Assembly: GCA_031290375.1 (NCBI GenBank)
Contig: JAITNR010000244.1
Span: 1 to 7,724, forward strand
Direction of reading: 5' to 3'
DNA: 7,724 nucleotides
Source of the DNA: Prevotellaceae bacterium
GTDB taxonomy: Bacteria; Bacteroidota; Bacteroidia; Bacteroidales; Paludibacteraceae
Below the pieces are notes generated by a model. It was not told the origin of the DNA. It worked only from the letters and a program-made list of their open reading frames with translations, and searched no databases. The position numbers were made by a program, and so were the translations under genes. Below, piece after piece: positions 1-6,375 of the stretch (the stretch's first letter is position 1; every line of letters starts with the position of its first letter).

Positions 1-114
1 TTGGACAAAAAAATCATTATGCGAGTCCTTGGCGTCCAAACGAAAAAAAATGTTAAGGGAATAGAATGGTGGATGGAATATTTTATATATAATATAACTC
101 ATTTATGCCACCCC

Positions 115-126
115 ACCCTAAAGGGT
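115..126. repeat. Short palindrome ACCCTAAAGGGT
   Basis: Two 5-base arms (ACCCT at 115-119, AGGGT at 122-126) surround AA. Palindromes of the type CCCTAAAGGG are, from memory, common between genes in Bacteroidota genomes. Only one copy is in the window, so its dispersed nature is inferred and not seen. It sits in A+T-rich DNA just upstream of the larger inverted repeat. Confidence 0.4.
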
Positions 127-148
127 ACAAACACCTGCAATGACACTG

Positions 149-219
149 AATTGCTTCGCTCCGTTCGTAATGACGCGAAGTCCAAACACAATGCGTCATT
201 GCGAGGGACAAAGCAGTCA
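149..219. repeat. Imperfect inverted repeat of the dispersed GCGTCATTGCGAGG type
   Basis: The right arm (193-219) begins GCGTCATTGCGAGGGA. The reverse complement of the left arm (149-176) begins GCGTCATTACGAACGG. The arms match perfectly over the first eight bases and at roughly 21 of 28 positions overall, allowing two one-base gaps, around a 16-base loop (177-192). Sequences of this kind are scattered between genes in many bacterial genomes and give rise to spurious short proteins when translated, as happens here in the + frame at 1-228. It may be a MITE- or REP-like element. No transposase gene is nearby. Confidence 0.6.
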
Positions 220-240
220 AGGAATTAAAAACGTTACAAG

Positions 241-265
241 TTATACCAAAATAAAATAAGTCCGC
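241..265 (+). repeat. Dispersed repeat A, short copy
   Basis: This copy consists of TTATACCAAAAT followed directly by AAAATAAGTCCGC. The second copy, at 3828-3857, has the same two blocks separated by the five extra bases GAGAT. The flanks of the two copies differ, so the shared segment appears bounded by TTATACC and GTCCGC. Both copies lie between genes. Confidence 0.6.
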
Positions 266-374
266 TGTACAAAGTTGCTTACGTTATTCCGCAATCTCAT
301 TTTATCATAATTTTTAATATCACTTTGGCATTATTTATTTTTCATTCCTTAACAGAATGTTCTATTGTCTGTTT

Positions 375-1619
375 CTAAATTTTGTCTTTCAATGCCAGTA
401 TCCTTTGCATTTCGTTAAACACAATCATATAACCTTCATCAACGCCCATACCCGGCTTTGCAAGGTATTGGACAGGTTGAGTAGCCATTGCAACATGAGC
501 ACAGATTTCGGCAGAGCGGTTGGTTTCGTTGCAAGTGCCGCCCAGATACGCACCCATTCCGTGTTTTTGGCAGTGGATAACAGCTTCGATTGAGTTGTTG
601 ATACCACCCAGGTCGGGAGTCTTGATTTGTGCCATGTGTCCCGATTTGTGAGTTGTGAAATCAACGATGTCTTCAAGAGTGTTGCACCATTCGTCAGCCA
701 CAATTTCTACTTTGCTGCCTTTTTTGTCCAAAAGTTCGCATATTACTTTAAGTGCCTGAATTTGAGCCTCTCTTTCACCCATATCAACCGGTCCTTCAAT
801 TCTGAGGTGGAACGGAGCGGCAACAGCCTCCAGAGAGGCGATGTAAGAAGCAACAGCCTCCATGTCGTTGTTGAATACGATACCCAATGTGCCATAAACG
901 TCCATGTGGAAAACAGGATTATAGGTTTCGTAAGGCTTGTTGGTCAAAATTCTGTCCCTGAGCCATTCTATGTAGGCAACGATTTTTTCGCCCTTCAAAC
1001 CAACTTTCTCTTCAACGTGGTTGAACAGAGCATGAGGAAGTACGTCCGCACCTTTCATAATCATCTTGTCGGCGTTCATATAGCGGTCGTCACCTGATTG
1101 CGAAAATATAGGGATAATTTTGTCGGCAATCTGCGTACCATACTCCATAGCAATGATTTGAGCCATAAGTTTTCCCTTGCTTTTTGCCACTGCATCAAGG
1201 CAAGCCTGAGTAACGCCGTAGCGAATAGCCGTGTGAAACTGTTTTCCCGTTTTTGCATCAACATATTTGTCTACTCTGTCAGCCATTTCTCTGAAAGTGG
1301 TGATGTCTTTGCCTTTGTACATCGGGACAATCTCCTTTTCTATAACAGGAATAAAGTCTTTTGCCAGGAAAAGCGGGTCTCTTCCGCCTGCCCCCGAATA
1401 TTGCACCGCAGCACAGTCGCCATAGGCAACGGAGCCGTTTTCCAGTACCATCATTACACTGATAGCTTCTCCTGCCTGACGAACTGAGGTAAAACCCTCA
1501 GTTACAGGCTTTCCTCCGTAAAAAGCACCATCGTTTTTAGCACCTTGCTTGATAGCCTTCTGATCGTCAAAGAAAAAACCTGTTTTTCCGGGTGAACACA
1601 AAATTTCTACAATTTTCAT
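375..1619 (-). CDS. mal: Methylaspartate ammonia-lyase
   Basis: This 414-residue protein would catalyse reversible removal of ammonia from (2S,3S)-3-methylaspartate to give mesaconate, the second step of the methylaspartate route of glutamate fermentation, in the cytoplasm. The length is typical and similarity to the clostridial enzyme runs end to end, including the blocks GDCAAVQYSGAGGRDPLFLA (residues 67-86), HTAIRYG (129-135), SQSGDDRY (173-180) and GGTCNETNRSAE (360-371). The fold is an N-terminal capping domain (about 1-160) and an enolase-superfamily barrel. The magnesium ligands appear intact as D240, E275 and D309, with the catalytic pair H196 and K333; these assignments use remembered numbering of the clostridial enzyme. 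The ATG has no Shine-Dalgarno sequence, only an A+T-rich leader. No TAnnTTTG box lies in the 62-bp gap upstream, so it may be transcribed with the peptidase gene. The glutamate mutase genes that make its substrate are not in the window. Confidence 0.96.
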   Translation of the reverse strand: MKIVEILCSPGKTGFFFDDQKAIKQGAKNDGAFYGGKPVTEGFTSVRQAGEAISVMMVLENGSVAYGDCAAVQYSGAGGRDPLFLAKDFIPVIEKEIVPMYKGKDITTFREMADRVDKYVDAKTGKQFHTAIRYGVTQACLDAVAKSKGKLMAQIIAMEYGTQIADKIIPIFSQSGDDRYMNADKMIMKGADVLPHALFNHVEEKVGLKGEKIVAYIEWLRDRILTNKPYETYNPVFHMDVYGTLGIVFNNDMEAVASYIASLEAVAAPFHLRIEGPVDMGEREAQIQALKVICELLDKKGSKVEIVADEWCNTLEDIVDFTTHKSGHMAQIKTPDLGGINNSIEAVIHCQKHGMGAYLGGTCNETNRSAEICAHVAMATQPVQYLAKPGMGVDEGYMIVFNEMQRILALKDKI

Positions 1620-1681
1620 ATTTTTATTTATTTTTTTAGATAATTTCTGATTGTTATTTGTCTTTATGAAAGTGAATGTAA

Positions 1682-3733
1682 TTATTTTACTTCTGAATAA
1701 TCCTTTGAATATCTGAGATGTTGCTGAGCATAACCCTCCGTATAATCAATTTTCAGGTCAATAAAATTGCCATTTTTGTCCAGAACAGGGGTATAAACGG
1801 GATTAACAAAGCCCTTGTATGGCTTGATATTGAGGTGTGCATACCTGTCGCGAATTTCCTGATTTACAGCCTTATCAATCTTAACCCCATACTTTTCGAC
1901 AAGGTTCATAGCACCTTTGTAGTTGCCTATGGATTTAATTTTCTGAATTTCAGCCAAAAGTTCGCCAAGATGTTTTTGCACAAGTTTATAATCGTTTATA
2001 ACTACAAAATGCTCATTATCACGCACTTTGATTTCTATTGCCCTGTCTTCCTTTGATTTGTCAAGCACCCAAGATGCAATCAGCTGGCGATTTCTCATGT
2101 GTGCCTCCTCGATATTATTGCCGGGAATAATTCTAGTTAACTGAGTAAGTAATCCATTCGTAAAATATGAGTAATATTCGGCTTTATATGCGTCGGGTTC
2201 GGGCAAAAGTCCAAGTTCTACCATTTTTGGATGAGCCATAAAATACAGTCCGAACAAATCGGCACGAGCCTCCTCAATTGTAGAGCCGTAGGCTTTAAGA
2301 GCGTCAGGGTCAACGCCCGGCAACAGTTTGCCTGAGGCGTGTCCGAGACATTCGTGCAGGTCGGTATGCAGATTATTGGTCATATTACCATACTTGCTCA
2401 CCAAATCAACCTCATTTTCAGACCAGTAAAATTCTTGCGAAAAGCCGTTGCCTTTTGCAGCCTCGTTATAAGCCTCAGTAATATTTTCAATTGTAACCGA
2501 TTTTGAGCCGTGAGCGGCACGTATCCAGTTGGAATTGGGCAGGTTGATACCAATCGGAGTAGTTGGGTAACAATCGCCTGCAAGAATGGCAACAGTGATA
2601 ACTTTTGCCGAAACACCCTTGACCTCCTCTTTCTTGAAACAGTCATCTACAGGCGAATTATGCTCGAACCATTGGGCATTGTTGCTTATAATTTCGGTGC
2701 GTTTGGTTGCCTCCATATTTTTGTAATTTACAAGTGCCTCCCAACTTGCCTTCATGCCGAGCGGGTCGCCATAACTTTCGGTAAAACCGTTTACAAAATC
2801 CAACTTGGAGTCAAGGTCTTTAACCCAAAGGATTGCATAGGCATCAAAAGTTTTCAAATCGCCTGTCCGATAGTATTCGACAAGTTTTTCAATTACAGCC
2901 TTTTGGGCGTCATTTTCAGCAACTTTTGCTGCCTTTTCGAGCCAAAAAACTGTTTTTTCGATGGCAGCAGAATACAGTCCGCCAACTTTATAAACGTCTT
3001 CAACAATTTGTCCGTTACGTTTAACCAATTTGCTGTTTAAGCCATAAGATATTGGTTCTGTGTCTGTTGTGTCTTTTAGGTTTGCATAAAAATCTTCTGC
3101 TTCCTGTTGCGTAACGCCATCATAATAGTTGCCTGCCGAAGTTGCAATCAAATCCACACCTGCCTCCTGATTGGTTCTTTTTTTGGCAATTTCGGGGTTG
3201 AAAATCACAGGCGTAATTTCTGCCAAAAGAGCATCAACACTCTGCTTTTCGCCAAGTTTTAATGCCTCAACAGGAACATTTTTAACTTCGTTTACAAAAT
3301 AATCCTGTGCAAAGTGCGGAGTAAACTTATCTCCGCCGTAATGGTGATGGATGCCATTGGAAACCCACATTTCTTTCAAATAGAGTTCCAAGCCTTTGAA
3401 GTTTTCCGAAGTTGTGTCCTTCGTGTTTGCGTAAATTGCCTCCAAAGTACGTCTGACAGGCAAATTATACTTGCAGTTCTGGTCATAAATGATGTCCCTG
3501 CCTTGCAATGCTGCCTCTGTCAGGCAGTAGAGCAGTTCCTTTTGTTGAGTCGAAAGTTGCTCAATATCAGGTACTCTATAGCGAAGAATACCCATATCGG
3601 CAAATTCTTCAACCTTGTAGTTAAACTCATCGATTGATGGAGTATTCAACTCCGACTGATAAGGCTTTTCCTTACACGAAAAAAATGTTAATACTGTCAT
3701 AGCAATGATTACTGAAATTACTGATTTTTTCAT
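1682..3733 (-). CDS. Dipeptidyl peptidase III-like zinc peptidase (family M49), predicted lipoprotein
   Basis: This 683-residue protein should be a zinc metallopeptidase that releases dipeptides from the N-terminus of oligopeptides. The zinc motif is HECLGH at 460-465, with H460 and H465 as ligands and E461 catalytic. The second motif EEARAD (487-492) supplies the third ligand, probably E488. Other family blocks are LPNSNWIRAAHGSKSV (398-413) and AHMRNR (544-549), whose H545 and R549 probably match the conserved His and Arg of the human enzyme. Residues 1-19 form a signal peptide ending FFS before C20, so the mature protein is probably lipid-anchored; CKEK after the cleavage site is not a strong acidic surface-export signal, so a periplasmic face is as likely as the surface. 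The length is near that of the Bacteroides thetaiotaomicron enzyme (about 675). A promoter match lies about 70 bp upstream. The ATG has no Shine-Dalgarno sequence. Proteins of this family are, as I recall, sometimes mislabelled dihydrofolate reductase; nothing here supports that label. Confidence 0.93.
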   Translation of the reverse strand: MKKSVISVIIAMTVLTFFSCKEKPYQSELNTPSIDEFNYKVEEFADMGILRYRVPDIEQLSTQQKELLYCLTEAALQGRDIIYDQNCKYNLPVRRTLEAIYANTKDTTSENFKGLELYLKEMWVSNGIHHHYGGDKFTPHFAQDYFVNEVKNVPVEALKLGEKQSVDALLAEITPVIFNPEIAKKRTNQEAGVDLIATSAGNYYDGVTQQEAEDFYANLKDTTDTEPISYGLNSKLVKRNGQIVEDVYKVGGLYSAAIEKTVFWLEKAAKVAENDAQKAVIEKLVEYYRTGDLKTFDAYAILWVKDLDSKLDFVNGFTESYGDPLGMKASWEALVNYKNMEATKRTEIISNNAQWFEHNSPVDDCFKKEEVKGVSAKVITVAILAGDCYPTTPIGINLPNSNWIRAAHGSKSVTIENITEAYNEAAKGNGFSQEFYWSENEVDLVSKYGNMTNNLHTDLHECLGHASGKLLPGVDPDALKAYGSTIEEARADLFGLYFMAHPKMVELGLLPEPDAYKAEYYSYFTNGLLTQLTRIIPGNNIEEAHMRNRQLIASWVLDKSKEDRAIEIKVRDNEHFVVINDYKLVQKHLGELLAEIQKIKSIGNYKGAMNLVEKYGVKIDKAVNQEIRDRYAHLNIKPYKGFVNPVYTPVLDKNGNFIDLKIDYTEGYAQQHLRYSKDYSEVK

Positions 3734-3804
3734 AAAAATATTTTTATTAATTATTAAAATTTTCTGTTGAAATACAACAAGTTGGCATAAATACTTATGA
3801 GTTG

Positions 3805-3837
3805 CAAATTTACATTAAATTTTTGAATTATACCAAA
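3805..3837 (-). promoter_or_regulatory. Promoter of the M49 peptidase gene
   Basis: Read on the minus strand, the -7 element is TAAATTTG (3805-3812), a full match to the Bacteroidota consensus TAnnTTTG, followed by CA. The -33 element TTTG lies at 3834-3837, giving a 21-base spacer. Transcription would start near 3798, leaving a leader of about 65 bases before the ATG at 3733. The -33 box lies inside dispersed repeat A (3828-3857). Confidence 0.6.
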
Positions 3838-3857
3838 ATGAGATAAAATAAGTCCGC
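3828..3857 (+). repeat. Dispersed repeat A, long copy
   Basis: This copy begins TTATACCAAAATGAGAT and ends AAAATAAGTCCGC. It is identical to 241-265 apart from the five-base insertion GAGAT in the middle. It lies between the peptidase and hydrolase genes, overlaps the -33 box of the peptidase promoter, and is followed directly by repeat B (3858-3880). Confidence 0.6.
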
Positions 3858-3880
3858 AGAAAACGCATTCACTGTTCATT
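3858..3880 (+). repeat. Dispersed repeat B, left copy
   Basis: These 23 bases match 4868-4890 at 21 positions in the same orientation, the core being TTCACTGTTCATT. The two copies lie on either side of the yycJ-like gene. Repeats containing CTGTTCATT runs are, as I recall, common between genes in Bacteroidota, so the pair need not mark a single mobile unit. Confidence 0.5.
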
Positions 3881-3937
3881 TTTTATTGATAAGCAATTCT
3901 TTTAAATCCAATAATCTTTAGTCTGTCAAAATAAAAA

Positions 3938-4735
3938 TCATTTCAAAATAAACATTTCGGTAGGCGTGAGTCTGGGTAGCGGGATAAGCAGTTTTGGGGT
4001 GATTTGCTTCTCTGTGAGTGCCTTGCTGACGGTTTGGTAGGCGAGTTCGGGAGTGTTGTTTTCGCCGCTTATGTGGCACAAAAAGACATGGGACAGGTTT
4101 TTGTGCCAGTTATCCGCCAAAAAATGCGCTGTATGCTCGTTGCTCAAATGCCCTGTATGCGAATTAACCCGCTGTTTCAGGTTATAAGGATAAGGTCCGT
4201 TTTTAAGCATCTCTTTGTCATAATTTGTTTCAATTACCAGAAAATTGGCTTTGAGAATCTGGTCGGCAACTTCCTTGCTTATAAAGCCCAAATCGGTGGC
4301 GATAACCAATGTCTTGCCGTCATACGAAATGGCGTATCCAACGCTGTCAGAGGCATCGTGGCTCGTAGGGAACGACTGAATGGTAAAATCCCTTATCGTT
4401 ACCGGCTCACATTTCTTGAACAGGCGGCTGCTGGATGCCAACTTCGGCTCTGTAGTATGGTTACGGTTAATTCCATCTATTATCTCCTTTGTGGAGTAGA
4501 TTGGAATATTGTGTATTTCGCCCAACACACCTGCATATTTGATGTGGTCGGTATGGTCGTGAGTTATAAAAACGCCGTAAATATTTTCCAACGCAATGTT
4601 GTTCTCTTTCAAGGTACGCCTAACAGTGCGGCAATTAACCCCCGCATCGAAAAGAAAGCCGTAATGTTCTGTTCCTACGTAATAACAGTTGCCACTGCTG
4701 CTGCTGCCGATACTCAAAAAGCGAAGGGTACTCAT
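3938..4735 (-). CDS. yycJ: Metallo-beta-lactamase-fold hydrolase, YycJ/WalJ type
   Basis: This 265-residue protein is a predicted cytoplasmic metal-dependent hydrolase of the YycJ/WalJ family. The family resembles nucleases and phosphodiesterases of the metallo-beta-lactamase fold, and a nuclease or DNA-repair role has been proposed for it; the natural substrate is not evident from the sequence. The N-terminus FLSIGSSSSGNCYYVG (6-21) is a family hallmark. The metal site is HDHTDH (59-64), followed by SHDASD (125-130) with H126, ATDLG (146-150) with D148, and CHISGEN (220-226) with H221. ETNYDKEML (169-177), GPYP (180-183) and SHTGHLSNEHT (192-202) are also typical. It is full length with no signal peptide. 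It is transcribed away from ffh, and its ATG lies about 24 bases from a TACTTTTG promoter box, so the leader is very short. In Gram-positive bacteria the relative lies beside the walRK genes; that context is absent here. Confidence 0.9.
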   Translation of the reverse strand: MSTLRFLSIGSSSSGNCYYVGTEHYGFLFDAGVNCRTVRRTLKENNIALENIYGVFITHDHTDHIKYAGVLGEIHNIPIYSTKEIIDGINRNHTTEPKLASSSRLFKKCEPVTIRDFTIQSFPTSHDASDSVGYAISYDGKTLVIATDLGFISKEVADQILKANFLVIETNYDKEMLKNGPYPYNLKQRVNSHTGHLSNEHTAHFLADNWHKNLSHVFLCHISGENNTPELAYQTVSKALTEKQITPKLLIPLPRLTPTEMFILK

Positions 4736-4758
4736 TCTGTTTTATTTTTTATAACCTG

Positions 4759-4766
4759 CAAAAGTA
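4759..4766 (-). promoter_or_regulatory. -7 promoter element of the yycJ-like gene
   Basis: On the minus strand this reads TACTTTTG followed by CA, a full match to TAnnTTTG. I could not find a good -33 TTTG at 19-21 bases upstream, so the call rests on the -7 box, its CA extension and its position. Transcription would begin around 4752, giving a leader of about 17 bases. Confidence 0.45.
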
Positions 4767-4852
4767 ATATTTTTTTTAATACGTGATACTGTTTTTTATG
4801 AAACGAGGACAACGTTGGCTAAAACTTTTTTTGAGGTGCTGATTTTTTGCAG

Positions 4853-4889
4853 ATGAACAATGAATAGAGAGAACGCTTTCACTGTTCAT
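4853..4889. repeat. Inverted repeat between yycJ and ffh
   Basis: ATGAACAATGA (4853-4863) faces TCACTGTTCAT (4879-4889), pairing at 10 of 11 positions around a 15-base loop. The right arm is part of repeat B. It lies just upstream of the ffh promoter and outside both predicted transcripts, so it is unlikely to be a terminator of either neighbour. A role as a dispersed repeat remnant is more likely than a regulatory one. Confidence 0.4.
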
Positions 4890-4890
4890 T
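4868..4890 (+). repeat. Dispersed repeat B, right copy
   Basis: This copy matches 3858-3880 at 21 of 23 positions in direct orientation. Together the copies bracket the yycJ-like gene and its promoter at a spacing of about 1.0 kb. Recombination between them would remove exactly that gene, although 23 bases is short for homologous exchange. Confidence 0.5.
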
Positions 4891-4906
4891 ATTAATCTTC
4901 TTTTTT

Positions 4907-4938
4907 GTTGGTCAGTAGTGAAAAAAAATGTAATTTTG
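4907..4938 (+). promoter_or_regulatory. Promoter of ffh
   Basis: The -7 element TAATTTTG (4931-4938), followed by CA, matches TAnnTTTG in full. A -33-like GTTG lies at 4907-4910 with a 20-base spacer, and TTTG overlaps it at 4904-4907. Transcription would start near 4945, leaving a leader of about 75 bases, longer than those of yycJ and the methyltransferase gene. Confidence 0.6.
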
Positions 4939-5020
4939 CAATCGTAATACCAGACATTAACACCAAGTGAAATTGTTGATAATTATTCAGCATAGAAATC
5001 CATAAATAATAAATAAGCAG

Positions 5021-6349
5021 ATGTTTGAAAATCTTAGTGAAAGGCTTGAACGCTCTTTTAAAATTCTGAAAGGGCAAGGCAGAATTACCGAAATCAATGT
5101 AGCAGAAACACTTAAAGACGTGCGCAAAGCGTTGCTTGACGCAGACGTTAATTACAAAATTGCAAAAACTTTTACCGATACCGTAAAAAATAAGGCATTG
5201 GGTATGAATGTATTAAACGCAATCAAGCCCAATGAGTTGATGATTAAGATTGTTCATGATGAGTTGGCTCTGTTAATGGGCGGCGAGCAGTCGGAACTCA
5301 AACTCAAAGGTTCACCTGCTGTGGTTTTGATGTCAGGCTTGCAGGGTTCGGGTAAAACAACTTTTTCGGGCAAACTTGCCAATATGCTCAAAAGCAAAAA
5401 AGGCAAACAGCCTTTGCTTGTGGCGTGTGATGTGTACCGCCCCGCCGCTATTGAACAGTTGAAAATGCTTGGCAGTCAGATAAATGTGCCTGTTTATTGC
5501 GAAGAAGAAAACAAAAATCCTGTTGATATTGCAAAAAATGCTATTGGCTTTGCAAAGAAAAACAACTACGATACGGTTATAATCGACACCGCCGGACGTT
5601 TGGCTATTGACGAGCAGATGATGAATGAGATTGCCAACATCAAAAAGGCAATTAAACCTGAGGAAATTCTCTTCGTGGTCGATGCAATGACAGGGCAAGA
5701 TGCTGTGAATACTGCTAAGGAATTTAATGACAGACTCGATTTTGACGGCGTTGTGCTTACCAAGCTCGATGGCGACACAAGGGGTGGTGCGGCTATTTCT
5801 ATTCTTTCGGTGGTGAGCAAACCTATTAAGTTTGTTGGAACAGGCGAAAAACTTGATGCGATTGATGTTTTCTATCCCAATCGTATGGCAGACAGGATTT
5901 TGGGAATGGGCGATGTAGTGTCGCTGGTAGAGAAGGCGCAAGAGCAATATGACGAAGTAGAGGCGAGAAAACTTTTCAAAAAGATTGCAAAAAGACAATT
6001 TGGGTTCGACGATTTTTACACGCAAATTCAGCAAATCAAAAAGATGGGCAACATCAAGGATTTGGCGTCAATGATACCCGGAGTAGGCAAAGTGTTGAAA
6101 AACACTGATGTGGATGAAAAGTCATTTACCGTTACTGAGGTGATTATTCAGTCGATGACACCGTTTGAAAGGGCAAATCCGTCCTGTTTGAACGGCAATC
6201 GCAAAATCAGGATAGCAAAAGGATCTGGACGCAACATTCAGGAAGTAAATAACCTGATAAAGCAGTTTGAGCAGATGCAAAAAATAATGAAAAAGGTTCA
6301 GACTCAGGGCATAAAGGGAATGCCCAATATCATACCCCAGAGAAAATAA
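5021..6349 (+). CDS. ffh: Signal recognition particle protein Ffh (SRP54 GTPase)
   Basis: This 442-residue protein is the GTPase of the signal recognition particle. With 4.5S/SRP RNA it binds signal sequences leaving the ribosome and docks with FtsY at the inner membrane. An N-domain helical bundle (about 1-95) includes the block VRKALLDADVNYKIA (34-48). The G domain carries the P-loop GLQGSGKTT (106-114), DVYRPAA (137-143), DTAGR (189-193), and TKLDGDTRGGAA (247-258), which contains the base-specifying TKLD. The M domain (about 325-440) contains the finger-loop region IPGVGK (352-357) and the RNA-binding stretch NRKIRIAKGSG (393-403). The usual Ser of SRxRRIAxGSG is Asn here, a mild departure. 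Methionines M342, M351, M379, M419, M423 and M434 fit a signal-binding groove. The ATG has no Shine-Dalgarno sequence but a recognisable promoter. It converges on the methyltransferase gene with 26 bp between stop codons and no clear terminator hairpin. Confidence 0.98.
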   Translation: MFENLSERLERSFKILKGQGRITEINVAETLKDVRKALLDADVNYKIAKTFTDTVKNKALGMNVLNAIKPNELMIKIVHDELALLMGGEQSELKLKGSPAVVLMSGLQGSGKTTFSGKLANMLKSKKGKQPLLVACDVYRPAAIEQLKMLGSQINVPVYCEEENKNPVDIAKNAIGFAKKNNYDTVIIDTAGRLAIDEQMMNEIANIKKAIKPEEILFVVDAMTGQDAVNTAKEFNDRLDFDGVVLTKLDGDTRGGAAISILSVVSKPIKFVGTGEKLDAIDVFYPNRMADRILGMGDVVSLVEKAQEQYDEVEARKLFKKIAKRQFGFDDFYTQIQQIKKMGNIKDLASMIPGVGKVLKNTDVDEKSFTVTEVIIQSMTPFERANPSCLNGNRKIRIAKGSGRNIQEVNNLIKQFEQMQKIMKKVQTQGIKGMPNIIPQRK

Positions 6350-6375
6350 CAGGGAATCGCAGTAACCGACAGCTA

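Larger units (their letters stand above)
1..374. other. Gene-free left flank built largely of short repeats
   Basis: No convincing gene lies in these 374 bases. An open frame at 1-228 (+) starts with TTG, and its C-terminal part is a translation of the inverted repeat at 149-219, so I do not call it. Visible here are a 12-base palindrome (115-126), the inverted repeat (149-219), and a copy of a 25-30 base dispersed repeat (241-265). I also see an imperfect inverted match between 241-252 and 299-310 (9 of 12), which would give a unit of about 70 bp. The ammonia-lyase gene ends into this region, but no hairpin followed by a T-run on its strand could be found, so its transcription stop is not identified. 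Confidence 0.7.

Noticed and set aside
1..228. 75-residue + strand open frame at the left edge
   Set aside because: It has a TTG start at the window edge, no family resemblance, and its second half is a translation of the palindrome and inverted repeat at 115-219.
343..359. Hairpin CATTC...GAATG as terminator of the ammonia-lyase gene
   Set aside because: The stem is only five base pairs, and no T-run follows it on the minus strand.
2510..3040. 176-residue + strand open frame opposite the M49 peptidase
   Set aside because: It is a shadow frame of a gene with intact zinc motifs and has no promoter or family signal.
4004..4786. 260-residue + strand open frame opposite the yycJ-like gene
   Set aside because: It is antisense to a well-supported gene with conserved motifs, and its own sequence shows no family features.
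5333..6034. 233-residue minus-strand open frame opposite ffh
   Set aside because: It covers the conserved Ffh G domain on the other strand, and its product is not recognisable.
6350..6375. Bidirectional terminator between ffh and the methyltransferase gene
   Set aside because: The 26 bases between the stop codons show no inverted repeat with flanking A and T runs.
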